From: Gemmatimonadota bacterium
GTDB lineage: Bacteria > Gemmatimonadota > Gemmatimonadetes > Longimicrobiales > Gaopeijiaceae
Assembly: GCA_022823365.1 (NCBI GenBank)
Contig: JAJDXG010000027.1
Span: 1 to 45,840 of the forward strand
Reading direction: 5' to 3'
DNA length: 45,840 nucleotides
The position numbers and the translations under genes are program-made. Below, piece by piece: positions 23,915-32,139 of this stretch; position 1 is the first letter of the stretch; the number at the start of each line of letters is the position of its first letter. The notes under the pieces were generated by a model. It worked only from the letters and a program-made list of their open reading frames with translations, was not told where the DNA came from and did no database searches.

Positions 23915-25629
23915 GCAGGGCAAACGATCCCACGCCGGCGTCGGGGGAAACTGTGAACGGCGGCCAGGCCCTGGTCGGCGTCCTCGAGCACCTTGGCGTC
24001 GACACCATATTCGGCCTGTGCGGCGATACGTCGTTGCCGTGGTACGAGGCGCTGGCCGCGTCGCCCACCATCCGCCACGTCCTCACCCGCGACGAGCGCA
24101 GCGCTGCCTTCATGGCCGACGCCTACGCGCGCCTGAGCGGCAGAGTTGGGGTGTGCGAGGGCCCAAGCGGCGGGGGCGCGACCTACATCCTCCCCGGAGT
24201 CGCGGAGGCGAACGAGTCGTCGGTGCCGATGGTGTGCCTCACCTCCGACATCGCCACCACCGAGCGGGGCGTAGGCACCCTGACCGACCTCGACCAGGCC
24301 GCGCTGTTCGCACCCGTGACCCGGCGGGCATTCTCCCCCACCACCCCCTTGGACCTCCCCGGCATGACGCGCGCAGCCTTCCGGGAGGCCTCGACCGGCA
24401 GCCTCGGCGCCTGCCAGATCGCCCTCCCCTTCGACACCCAGGGCGGTTCGGTCCCCGCTTCGGCCGTTCACGGCGACGCCTGCTACGGCCGCTATCCCGC
24501 CGAGCGGGTCGCCCCCGCCCCCGACCAGGTGCGCGCCGTCGCCCGCGCGCTCGCCCGCAGCCGCCGTCCCCTGATCGTGGCCGGCGCCGGCGTGCTGCGC
24601 TCGGGGGCCTGGAACGAAGTGCGCGCGCTCGCCCGCGCGCTGGGCGCCTTCGTGGCCACCTCCGTCTCCGGCAAGGGGAGCATCGCCGAGACCGACCCCT
24701 TCTCCCTCGGGGTGATCGGCAGCAACGGCGGCCTGCCCTGGCGCCACGACCTGGTGCGCAAGGCCGACGTGGTCTTCTACGTGGGGTGTGCCACCGGCTC
24801 CGTGACCACCGAGAAGTGGACCCTTCCCCGCCCGGGCGACGCGCGCTTCGTTCAGCTGAATGTCGACGCGGGCGTCCTGGGGCGCAGCTACCCCCTCGCC
24901 GCAGGCATGGTGGCCGACGCGCGCGAGGGCCTGGCCGCCCTCACCGCCGAGGTGCACGACCGGGCTGGCGCCGCCCCCCGCCTCGACCCCGCCGAAATCG
25001 CCACCGCCCGGCGCGCCCACCGCGACCGCGTCGCCGGGCTGTTCGCCTCGGACGAGCGACCCATCCGCCCCGAGCGCCTCCTCGCCGAACTGCTGCCGCG
25101 CCTCCCGGAGCGCGCCGTCATCCTCGCCGATCCGGGCACCCCCTGCCCGTACTTCTCCGCCTGGTGGCGCCTCCCCCGGGCCGGCCGCTGGTTCGTCAGC
25201 CCGCGCGCCTTCGGGGCCCTTGGGTACGCGCTTCCCGCCGTGGTCGGCGCGCACTACGCCCGACCCGACGCCGGCCGCGTCATCGGCGTCATGGGCGACG
25301 GCAGCTTCGGCATCTCCGCCGGCGAACTCGAGACCCTGGTGCGGCTCGACCTCCCGGTCACCCTCATCGTCTGCAACAACGCCGGCTACGGCTGGATCAA
25401 GGCGGGCCAGAAAAGCCGCGGCAGCAGTTACTTCTCCGTCGACTTCAAGGACTCCGACCACGCCGCCATCGCCCGCGCCTACGGCCTGCGCGCCCGGCGC
25501 GTGGAGGATCCCGCCGAGCTGGGAGAAGCCGTTCAACAGGCGCTTACCGCCCCCGGCCCGTTCCTCCTCGATGTCGTCACCCAGCCGCTGGAGGAAGCAA
25601 ACGCCCCGGTCTCGAAATGGATCGCGTGA
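23911..25629 (+). CDS. Thiamine-diphosphate-dependent enzyme (acetolactate synthase/decarboxylase-like)
   Basis: A 572-aa protein of the three-domain ThDP family. The N-terminal pyrimidine domain has LGVDTIFGLCGDTSLPWYEA and the activating Glu in TRDERSAAFMADAYARLSG. The central domain has SRRPLIVAGAGVL. The C-terminal domain has the ThDP motif beginning GDGSFGISAGELETLVR and ending CNNAGYGW. It belongs to the acetolactate synthase/oxalyl-CoA decarboxylase/benzoylformate decarboxylase superfamily; residues seen do not settle the substrate. Being wedged between tctC and tctBA, with overlapping or near-overlapping genes, it likely acts on the imported 2-oxo-acid or hydroxy-acid. No ALS small subunit is nearby, which argues against branched-chain biosynthesis. 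Confidence 0.85.
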   Translation: MSRANDPTPASGETVNGGQALVGVLEHLGVDTIFGLCGDTSLPWYEALAASPTIRHVLTRDERSAAFMADAYARLSGRVGVCEGPSGGGATYILPGVAEANESSVPMVCLTSDIATTERGVGTLTDLDQAALFAPVTRRAFSPTTPLDLPGMTRAAFREASTGSLGACQIALPFDTQGGSVPASAVHGDACYGRYPAERVAPAPDQVRAVARALARSRRPLIVAGAGVLRSGAWNEVRALARALGAFVATSVSGKGSIAETDPFSLGVIGSNGGLPWRHDLVRKADVVFYVGCATGSVTTEKWTLPRPGDARFVQLNVDAGVLGRSYPLAAGMVADAREGLAALTAEVHDRAGAAPRLDPAEIATARRAHRDRVAGLFASDERPIRPERLLAELLPRLPERAVILADPGTPCPYFSAWWRLPRAGRWFVSPRAFGALGYALPAVVGAHYARPDAGRVIGVMGDGSFGISAGELETLVRLDLPVTLIVCNNAGYGWIKAGQKSRGSSYFSVDFKDSDHAAIARAYGLRARRVEDPAELGEAVQQALTAPGPFLLDVVTQPLEEANAPVSKWIA

Positions 25630-25642
25630 GGGCGCTGATCGC

Positions 25643-26164
25643 GTGAAACAGAAAGGGGTCGAGTCCGACAGGGCAAAGCGCGTTTCGGATTCCGCAGCCC
25701 CCTCTCCCCGAACCGATCTCATTTCCGGCGGCAGCCTCTTCGTCGTCGCCCTCGCCTACGGCTTCCGGGCCAGCGGGCTCGCCTCCGCGGGAGATGCGGA
25801 CGTCGCCCTCGTCCCAACCGGCCTGGCAGCCGCCCTCGCGCTCCTCTCGGCCGGCATCGCCCTCTCCGGATGGCGCAAGCTGCGGCGTGAGCGCGCAGCC
25901 GAAGCGAGCCGGCCGGTCGACGCCACCCGCCGCGCCGGCCCCGCCCGCGCCTGGACCGTCATCGGCCTCACCGTCCTCTACGCCGCCCTGTTCCAGATCC
26001 TGGGCTACGTCCTCGCGACCCTGCTCTACACCGGCGCGGTCGCGGAGCGCTTCGGCGCCCGGCGACGAACGATCCTCGCAATCGTCCCCTGCGTGACGCT
26101 CCTCACCTTCTTCCTCTTCCGCGTGATCCTCGGGGCGCGCCTGCCAGCAGGCCTGCTCGGATGA
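25643..26164 (+). CDS. tctB: Tripartite tricarboxylate transporter small membrane subunit (TctB-like)
   Basis: A 173-aa protein; GTG 25643 with GAGGG upstream, just after the ThDP gene. Four hydrophobic helices: about 30-48 (GGSLFVVALAYGF), 60-78 (LVPTGLAAALALLSAGIAL), 108-130 (WTVIGLTVLYAALFQILGYV) and 145-165 (ILAIVPCVTLLTFFLFRVIL). This arrangement, with the basic loop between helices 2 and 3, is that of TctB. It forms the membrane complex with the large TctA subunit, whose start overlaps its stop (ATGA). Confidence 0.85.
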   Translation: MKQKGVESDRAKRVSDSAAPSPRTDLISGGSLFVVALAYGFRASGLASAGDADVALVPTGLAAALALLSAGIALSGWRKLRRERAAEASRPVDATRRAGPARAWTVIGLTVLYAALFQILGYVLATLLYTGAVAERFGARRRTILAIVPCVTLLTFFLFRVILGARLPAGLLG

Positions 26165-27645
26165 GCCTCGAAGTCCTCCTCGACCCGATCCTCCTGCTGT
26201 CCCTCGCGGCCGGATCGCTGCTCGGCATCGCCATCGGCGCCATCCCGGGCCTCACCGCCACCCTGGCAATCGCGCTGCTGCTGCCGCTCACCTATCAGCT
26301 TTCGGCGGCCAACGCGATCGTGATGATGGTCGGGATCTTCACCGGAGGCCTCTACGGCGGCTCGATCGCGGCGATCGCGCTCCGAATTCCCGGGGCGCCC
26401 GCGAACGCGATGACCATGCTCGACGGAAACGCGATGGCGCTCCAGGGCCGGACCGGCACCGCTATCGGCATCGCTACCTTCAGTTCCGTCGTGGGAGGCC
26501 TGGCCGGGGGCGTGGTGCTGGTGCTCTTCAGCCCGCAGCTGGCGCGCATCGCGCTTCGCTTCCAGTCGCCCGAGATGTTCGCCCTGGTGGTGCTGGCGCT
26601 GGTCGCGGTCGCGACGGTCTCGCGCGAGTCGCTCGCCAAGGGCATGGCAGCCACCGTCATCGGGCTGATGCTCTCCACGGTCGGCATCGACCCGCTGGTA
26701 CCGGTCCCGCGCTACACCCTGGGCTCGGTGAACCTGCTGGTGGGGCTGCCGCTGATTCCGGTCGTGATCGGCATCTTCGCCTTCACCGAGTTGTTCCGTC
26801 AGGCCGGCCGGCCCCCGTCCCGGGCGCACGAGCACCCCTCGCACGGGCGGGAAGGAGCGCTGGGCTGGTGGCGCGAGGTGCGGCGCGTGGGGTGGAGGCC
26901 CTTCGTCAAGAACTCGGTGATCGGCACATCGGTCGGGGCGCTCCCGGGCGCCGGCGGTGCCATGGCTGCCTTCCTGGCCTACAGCGAGGCCCGCCGCAGC
27001 TCGCCCGAGCCGGAACGCTTCGGCAAGGGTGCCCCCGAGGGCATCGTCGCGCCCGAAGTCGCCAACAACGCCGTGACCGGAGGTGCGCTCATCCCGCTGC
27101 TGGCGCTCGGAATCCCCGGAGACTCGGTGACCGCGGTCATCCTCGGCGGCCTGGTCATTCACGGCATCACCCCCGGTCCCCAGCTCTTCACCGAGAACGC
27201 GGACCTGGTCGCCCCGCTCTTCGCCGCATTCTTCGCCAGCTACCTGCTGATCCTGGTGTTCGGCCTGACGCTGCTTCCACTGTACGCGTGCATTACGCGT
27301 GTGCCGCGAAGCATCCTCTTCTCCGCGATCGCACCGCTCGCCGTTGTCGCGGCCTTCACCTCGGAGCGGACGACGTTCGCCATCTACGTCGCCGTGGGCA
27401 TCGGCATCCTGGGCTACATCCTGCGACGCTTCGGCTACCCGGTGATCCCCGTGCTCCTCGGGCTCATTCTGGGCCCGATGCTCGAGTCCAACTTCCGCCG
27501 CGCCCTGATTCTGTCGGACGGAGATCCCCTCATCTTCATCTCATCGCCCATCAGCGTCGGGTTATTACTCGCCGCCGCCGGCTTCCTTCTCTACGTCGTG
27601 CAGGGACAGCGGAGGACGAGGGCGGGTTCGAGCGAACAGGGGTAG
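26161..27645 (+). CDS. tctA: Tripartite tricarboxylate transporter large membrane subunit (TctA-like)
   Basis: A 494-aa protein, the usual length for TctA. It has about a dozen hydrophobic segments and the family hallmarks GIAIGAIPGLTATLAIALLL near the N-terminus and GALPGAGGAMAAFLAYSEAR in the middle, plus APEVANNAVTGGALIPLLAL and GIPGDSVTAVILGG. It forms the ion-driven channel that receives substrate from TctC. Last gene of the operon; it converges with the toxin-antitoxin relic, and I see no T-rich terminator in the gap. Confidence 0.92.
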   Translation: MSLEVLLDPILLLSLAAGSLLGIAIGAIPGLTATLAIALLLPLTYQLSAANAIVMMVGIFTGGLYGGSIAAIALRIPGAPANAMTMLDGNAMALQGRTGTAIGIATFSSVVGGLAGGVVLVLFSPQLARIALRFQSPEMFALVVLALVAVATVSRESLAKGMAATVIGLMLSTVGIDPLVPVPRYTLGSVNLLVGLPLIPVVIGIFAFTELFRQAGRPPSRAHEHPSHGREGALGWWREVRRVGWRPFVKNSVIGTSVGALPGAGGAMAAFLAYSEARRSSPEPERFGKGAPEGIVAPEVANNAVTGGALIPLLALGIPGDSVTAVILGGLVIHGITPGPQLFTENADLVAPLFAAFFASYLLILVFGLTLLPLYACITRVPRSILFSAIAPLAVVAAFTSERTTFAIYVAVGIGILGYILRRFGYPVIPVLLGLILGPMLESNFRRALILSDGDPLIFISSPISVGLLLAAAGFLLYVVQGQRRTRAGSSEQG

Positions 27646-27676
27646 GGCGCACGGACTCGGCGAGAGTAGTCCGCTA

Positions 27677-28180
27677 TCACCTTGCCCGTATTTCGTCTCC
27701 GTCCAGAGCTGCGATTCCGGTCAAAGCGATGGGGGGTCGATCGGGGAACTCGGCCACCAGGCGCAGAGTTCCTCCCATGGCTTCGACATAGCCACTCAGC
27801 GTGGACAGGAGCAGGTCACTGCGCCGTTCGATTCGCGACACGTTCTCCTGGTTGATACCAAGCTCCATTGCTACCCGTACCTGAGTCTTATGACGTGCCT
27901 TTCGGAGGTCCCTTAGGGACATCTCTTCGGCAATCAACGCCTTGGCCCGTTTCTCAACCTTCTCACGGCGTTCCACGGGGAGGTTGTCCAGTCTTTCCGC
28001 CAGAGTGCTCATGACCTTTGCGTGTCGGGATCCGTTCAGAGTGTCCACTCGTGGCCGGCCCAGCGTCGGCCCGAACACTTGAAGGAGCTTGGCCTGCGCG
28101 AGCAGCTCATCCTGGACCGCGGTGGAGAGCGCATCGAATTCCGGATCAAAGGCTGGATGAAAACGGACTTGCCATTTCAT
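27677..28180 (-). CDS. Fused HigB-like toxin N-terminus and HigA/XRE antitoxin
   Basis: A 167-aa protein; ATG 28180 (ATG 28183 adjacent). Residues 1-56 (MKWQVRFHPAFDPEFDAL ... GPTLGRPRVDTLNGSRHAKV) match the first half of HigB/RelE-like (Gp49) toxins. The second half, which in intact toxins carries the late strands (the F-A-F-D..R..ILL block), is missing and the frame passes straight into an antitoxin (MSTLAERLDNLPVERREKVE; LIAEEMSLRDLRKARHKTQV; GINQENVSRIERRSDLLLST, an XRE helix-turn-helix). The antitoxin alone could start at ATG 28012. Reading: an in-frame deletion removed the toxic half and fused both genes. It is probably a harmless DNA-binding protein that still represses its promoter. 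Confidence 0.75.
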   Translation of the reverse strand: MKWQVRFHPAFDPEFDALSTAVQDELLAQAKLLQVFGPTLGRPRVDTLNGSRHAKVMSTLAERLDNLPVERREKVEKRAKALIAEEMSLRDLRKARHKTQVRVAMELGINQENVSRIERRSDLLLSTLSGYVEAMGGTLRLVAEFPDRPPIALTGIAALDGDEIRAR

Positions 28181-28185
28181 CATCC

Positions 28186-28214
28186 AGTATGATCCAGAGA
28201 TCATATGCTGTCAA
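28186..28214 (-). promoter_or_regulatory. Sigma-70-type promoter of the toxin-antitoxin locus
   Basis: On the minus strand TTGACA (28209-28214), exactly 17 bp, then CATACT (28186-28191). Only 2 bases separate the -10 box from ATG 28183, so a transcript would begin at or within the first codons: leaderless translation from ATG 28180 is likely. Confidence 0.6.
28188..28205. promoter_or_regulatory. Palindromic operator in the toxin-antitoxin promoter
   Basis: Perfect 7-bp arms TATGATC / GATCATA around a 4-bp centre, filling the spacer and overlapping the -10 box. It is well placed for autorepression by the XRE domain of the fusion protein. Confidence 0.6.
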
Positions 28215-28269
28215 GCGCATATCTCCAGGCCTGGATGGTGAAGGGATTAAACCCGCCTCGCCAGCTTCA

Positions 28270-29868
28270 CTACCCCGCCGGATCCGGCGCCCTCTCCCGA
28301 TGAAACTCCGTCGCCGCCTGGTACGCGGCGATCACCGCGAGCAGCCGTTCCTCCCCGAAGGGCGGCGCCCCCAGCGTAACCCCGCGCGGCACCTGCGCCC
28401 CGGTGGTCTCGTCGGTGTCGAAGCCGATGGGCGTGCACGCGAGCGGCAGCCCGACCCCGTCGAACGAACCGCCCGCGCTCGTGAGCACGACGTCGCACTG
28501 GTTGAAGAGCTGCGTGACCATGCGGTGGCGCAGGAGGTTGCGCGCCTGCTGGACCTTCACGTAGGTGTCGGCGCTCTGGAGCATGCCGTTCAGGAAGCGC
28601 GGCAGGCGGTCGGCGAAATTGCGCACGTCATCGCGCAGTTGCTCGATGAAGAACGCCGTCGGGTCGCCGTGGGAGCCGCCCAGGGGCGGTGAGGTGAGGG
28701 CCTCCCATTCGTCCGGGAGGGTCACATCCGGCACGATCTGCACGCCCGGCGTGCGCTCGAGTTCGGTGAGGAAGTCGCGCCTCAGCTCGTTCACGCGCTC
28801 GTTGTCGCCCTCCAGATACTCGGGCCACACGCCCACCCGGGTGGTCCAGCGCACGCGCGGCCGGTCGCCCCCGAACGGTGTCGCCGCGAGCGCGTAGTTG
28901 GGCGGCCGCGGAAGGCCGAGCGTCCGCGGATCGTTCGGGTCCGGCTGCGCGCACACCTGGAGCAGGATGGCCGCGTCCATGGCGTCGCGCGCCATCACGC
29001 CGACGTGGTCGCGCGTATAGCTCAGCGGGATGATGCCGTGCAGGGAGATCCGCCCGAAGGTGGGCTTGACCGCGGTCAGCCCCTGCGCGGTGGAGGGGCC
29101 GATGACCGAGCCCCCGGTCTGCGTCCCCAGCCCGGCGACCGCGAGCCGGGCCGCCACCGCCGTGCCCGTGCCCGAGGATGATCCCGACGGGCTGTAGCGC
29201 ACGTCGTCCGGCGTCCAGGCGTTGCGCGTGGTCGGCGTGGTGGTGCCGTAAACGCGCGCCCTGCCCCCCGCCAGGTTGCCCATCTGCGCCTTGCCCACGA
29301 CCAGGCCGCCGGCCGCGCGCATCAGGGCCACGCAGGTGGCGTCGTAGTCCGGTTGGAAGCCCTCGAACACAAGCGATCCGCCCTCGGTCAGCAGATCCGC
29401 CGTGTAGCAGTTGTCCTTGGGCGCGAGGCACATGCCGCGGAGCGGGGCGCGCCGCTCGTCGGCGGGCGTCCGGGCCAGTTGCGCGAGGAGCGTCTCGCGC
29501 GACGGACGGTCGGCGTAGGCCTGGTAGGTCCCTTCGAAGGCCTCGATCCGGTCAACGTACGCCTCCACCAGTTGCCGCGGATCGAGCGCGCCCGTTCGGA
29601 TGAGCGTCATCGATTCCGACATCGTGAGCTGCGTGAGGTCGTCGACCTCCTGAAGCCGGACATCCGCCCCGAAGGCTTCCGTGGTCACCGCGGGGCCGCC
29701 CGGGCTCGCGGCCGCCGGCGTGCGCGAGAACAGCGTGCCGGCCGCTGCCGCCGAGGAGACCCACGCCATCCGCTCCAGGAACCAGCGGCGCGAGACCCGC
29801 TCGTCCTGGGGGGCGGGGGCCTCGCGGGCCCGGGCTCTCACCGCGCGGCCGGCGCCACCCCCGCTCAC
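28270..29868 (-). CDS. Tat-exported amidase-signature enzyme
   Basis: A 532-aa protein; GTG 29868 is preceded by GGAGGAGGG and overlaps the stop of the small gene before it (GTGA). The Tat signal is SRRWFLERMAWVSSAAAAGT. The amidase signature triad is visible: Lys in CLAPKDNCYT, cis-Ser in YSPSGSSSGTG, nucleophile Ser in GTQTGGSVIGPST (usual GGSIRxP, so the Arg is replaced). These enzymes hydrolyse C-N bonds of amides. Its place after gamma-glutamyltransferase suggests scavenging of amide- or peptide-bound nitrogen outside the cytoplasm. The substrate is unknown. The Gln/Glu-tRNA amidotransferase role (GatA) is excluded by the export signal. Confidence 0.88.
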   Translation of the reverse strand: MSGGGAGRAVRARAREAPAPQDERVSRRWFLERMAWVSSAAAAGTLFSRTPAAASPGGPAVTTEAFGADVRLQEVDDLTQLTMSESMTLIRTGALDPRQLVEAYVDRIEAFEGTYQAYADRPSRETLLAQLARTPADERRAPLRGMCLAPKDNCYTADLLTEGGSLVFEGFQPDYDATCVALMRAAGGLVVGKAQMGNLAGGRARVYGTTTPTTRNAWTPDDVRYSPSGSSSGTGTAVAARLAVAGLGTQTGGSVIGPSTAQGLTAVKPTFGRISLHGIIPLSYTRDHVGVMARDAMDAAILLQVCAQPDPNDPRTLGLPRPPNYALAATPFGGDRPRVRWTTRVGVWPEYLEGDNERVNELRRDFLTELERTPGVQIVPDVTLPDEWEALTSPPLGGSHGDPTAFFIEQLRDDVRNFADRLPRFLNGMLQSADTYVKVQQARNLLRHRMVTQLFNQCDVVLTSAGGSFDGVGLPLACTPIGFDTDETTGAQVPRGVTLGAPPFGEERLLAVIAAYQAATEFHRERAPDPAG

Positions 29869-30134
29869 GATCCCTCCTCCCCGGTCCACGCCACCAGCGG
29901 CGCCGGAAAGGCGTTGGGCAGATTGAACTGGGGATCGATGTGAAAGTTCGCGGCCTCGACATCCTGCCGGAGGATCGAGCGGCCGTTCTCGAGCAGCCGC
30001 TCCTGGTCCATCGGCGCGTCCTCGTCCGACTCCGGCAGCACCGATATGTCGATCCCGAGCAGCCTGTAGCGCGTCAGGATGCAGGTGTTGAGTTCCTCAT
30101 CCGTGGGTTCGGGCATCTGTGGTCGCGGGCGCAT
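29865..30134 (-). CDS. Small conserved-looking protein coupled to the amidase, unknown
   Basis: An 89-aa protein; ATG 30134 has AAGGAGGAAGGAG directly upstream, overlapping the stop of the gamma-glutamyltransferase gene. Its own stop overlaps the amidase start. No signal peptide or membrane segment. The sequence is acidic (DEELNTCILTRYRLLGIDIS; LPESDEDAPMDQERLLENG; DPQFNLPNAFPAPL). Known amidases such as GatA and AtzE work with small subunits (GatC, AtzG), which suggests a partner or chaperone role by position only. An alternative is a Tat proofreading chaperone for the exported amidase. Confidence 0.7.
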   Translation of the reverse strand: MRPRPQMPEPTDEELNTCILTRYRLLGIDISVLPESDEDAPMDQERLLENGRSILRQDVEAANFHIDPQFNLPNAFPAPLVAWTGEEGS

Positions 30135-30147
30135 GGCTCCTTCCTCC

Positions 30148-31983
30148 TTACCATCCAATCACGTAGTCGCTCTTCGCCGGGCTGACGCCGCCGTACATAA
30201 CGCCGGTCTCCGGATCGATCATCACCATCTTGACCGCCCCGGCCCCGGACGCCGCCTGGCGGTACGGCTGCTGCAGCGGGCTCACCTCCACGCGGTGTCC
30301 CAAGGCGGCCAGCGCCTCGCCCGCCCCCTGGTACAGCACCTCGGGCATCGTCAGCATGCCCCGCATGCGCCCCGGGTACATCGACGCGCGGAAGGCGGTG
30401 CTCGTCACCGTGGGCGCCTCCACCGCCTGCTGCACGTTCATGCCGAAGTGCACCACCGCCAGGAACGCCTGCAGCATTGCCTGCGGCTGGTTGTCGCCCC
30501 CGGGGGTGTTCCACGCCAGGTACGGCTGGCCGTCCTTCAGCGCCAGCGCCGGGTTGATGGTGTGGCGGGTGCGCTTGCCCGGCTCCAGCACATTCACGTC
30601 GTCGGGCTCGAGCCCGTAGTAGGGCATGCGGTTGTTCAGGAAGTAGCCGCCGCCCGGAACCACCATCCCGCTGCCGAAGCTCGAGTTCACGCTGTGCGTC
30701 ACCGAGACCAGGTTCCCGAAGCGGTCCGCGATGGAGAACGACGAGGTCTCGCCGTCCTCCCGATAGAGAACCTCCGGCCGGGAGACGTCCTGCGCCCCGC
30801 TCTCGTACTCGACGCCGTCTCCATCCGCCACTGCGGCCATCCGCCGCGGATCCCCGGCCGGCGCCACGCTCATCGCCCGGTCCATGCGAATGAGTCCGCG
30901 CCGCTCGGCCGCGTATTCCTTCGACAGCAGTTCCTGCGTGGGTACGTCGCTGAAGCGCGGGTCGGCCACGTATCGGTTCCGGTCGGCGAAGCCCAGCTTC
31001 ATCGCCTCCGTGACCACATGCACGTATTCCGCGGAGTTGTGGCCCATCGCCTCCAGATCGAAGCCTTCGAGGATGTTCAGCGCCATGAGCATGACGATGC
31101 CCTGCGAGTTGGGCGCGCTCTGGTAGACCTCGAGCCCCTCGTAGCTCACCTGGATCGGATCCGCCTCCTCGGCCTCATAGCCCGCGAGGTCCTCGTAGCG
31201 AAGCAGTCCGCCCTGTTCCGCGTAGTAGTCCGCGCTCATCCGGGCCAGCCGGCCCCGGTAGAAGGCGTCGGCGCCCTCGCGCGCGATCTCCTCAAGGGAA
31301 CGGGCCAGATCCTCCTGCACGTACAGGTCGCCCACTCCGAGCAGCCTCCCGTCCGGCATCAGCAGCTCCCGCGAGGCGGGGTAGGGGGAGATCTTCTCCA
31401 TCGAGCGCTCGTGATGTCCGGCGACCCAGAAGTCGAGCGGATGCCCCTGGCGCGCGGCGCGGATCGCGGGCGCCAGCACCTGTTCCCTGGGCAGGCTCCC
31501 GTAGCGCGAGTGGGCCAATTCGAAGGCGCCCACCGCGCCCGGGACGTCGGTCGACAGCGGCCCGGCGCCGGGGATGCCTCCTTGTTCCTCGTAGAACTCG
31601 CGCGTCGCGAGCGCGGGCGCGTGCCCGGTTCCATTGATGAAGACGACGCGGTCCTCGGCGGCGAGATAGGCGACCATGAAGGCGTCGCCCCCGATGCCCG
31701 CCTGGTGCTGTTCCACGACCGTCGTCATGTAGAAGACCGCCGAAGCGGCGTCGAAGGCGTTCCCGCCCGCGCGCAGCACCTCCTCGGCGGCCAGCGCCTC
31801 CAGCGGATGCTCCGCGGCGACCATCGCCTCGGTGCCGAGGATGACCGGGCGCCAGACGGGCCGATCGGATGCCTCCTGGGCTCCCGCGGGAGGCGTGCCC
31901 GCAGCGGCGAGCAGGAGCAGGAACATGATCGCGCCGGGGACGCGTGCGGCGTCCCGGCCGGTGGTGCGGAAGATTGCGTTCAT
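30148..31983 (-). CDS. ggt: Exported gamma-glutamyltransferase
   Basis: A 611-aa protein; ATG 31983 with GGAGG upstream. A signal peptide (AIMFLLLLAAAGTPPAGA) sends it to the periplasm. Family blocks: GGNAFDAASAVFYMTTVVEQ, HQAGIGGDAFMV, SAPNSQGIVMLMALNIL, and the autoprocessing site GETSSFSIADRFGNLVSVTH, where the first Thr becomes the N-terminal nucleophile of the small subunit; then FLNNRMPYYGLEPD and AWNTPGGDNQPQAMLQ. It would hydrolyse or transfer gamma-glutamyl groups (glutathione and gamma-glutamyl peptides). First gene of an operon with the small protein and amidase; divergent from exbB. Confidence 0.9.
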   Translation of the reverse strand: MNAIFRTTGRDAARVPGAIMFLLLLAAAGTPPAGAQEASDRPVWRPVILGTEAMVAAEHPLEALAAEEVLRAGGNAFDAASAVFYMTTVVEQHQAGIGGDAFMVAYLAAEDRVVFINGTGHAPALATREFYEEQGGIPGAGPLSTDVPGAVGAFELAHSRYGSLPREQVLAPAIRAARQGHPLDFWVAGHHERSMEKISPYPASRELLMPDGRLLGVGDLYVQEDLARSLEEIAREGADAFYRGRLARMSADYYAEQGGLLRYEDLAGYEAEEADPIQVSYEGLEVYQSAPNSQGIVMLMALNILEGFDLEAMGHNSAEYVHVVTEAMKLGFADRNRYVADPRFSDVPTQELLSKEYAAERRGLIRMDRAMSVAPAGDPRRMAAVADGDGVEYESGAQDVSRPEVLYREDGETSSFSIADRFGNLVSVTHSVNSSFGSGMVVPGGGYFLNNRMPYYGLEPDDVNVLEPGKRTRHTINPALALKDGQPYLAWNTPGGDNQPQAMLQAFLAVVHFGMNVQQAVEAPTVTSTAFRASMYPGRMRGMLTMPEVLYQGAGEALAALGHRVEVSPLQQPYRQAASGAGAVKMVMIDPETGVMYGGVSPAKSDYVIGW

Positions 31984-32139
31984 GGCATCGCCTCCTGGCG
32001 GGATTTCGGCGTTGACAGGCCAGCGGATGGGCAGGTAGTTTCGCACTGCTGAAGTAGCGCGCGCGGTGCGTGCTCGCTAGAGTTCCGTCTCTCCGGGCAT
32101 CTGCGATCCCGGTCGAATCCCGTCAAAAGGAAGGCTTCG

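Noticed and set aside
23677-25722. 681-aa minus-strand frame opposite tctC and the ThDP gene
   Set aside because: Gly/Ala-rich antisense frame; ThDP motifs on the plus strand settle the coding direction.
28012-28180. An intact HigB-type toxin gene
   Set aside because: Only the N-terminal 56 residues are present and the frame continues into the antitoxin without a stop.
30079-32052. 657-aa plus-strand frame opposite ggt
   Set aside because: His/Arg-rich antisense translation without family features; ggt on the minus strand is certain.
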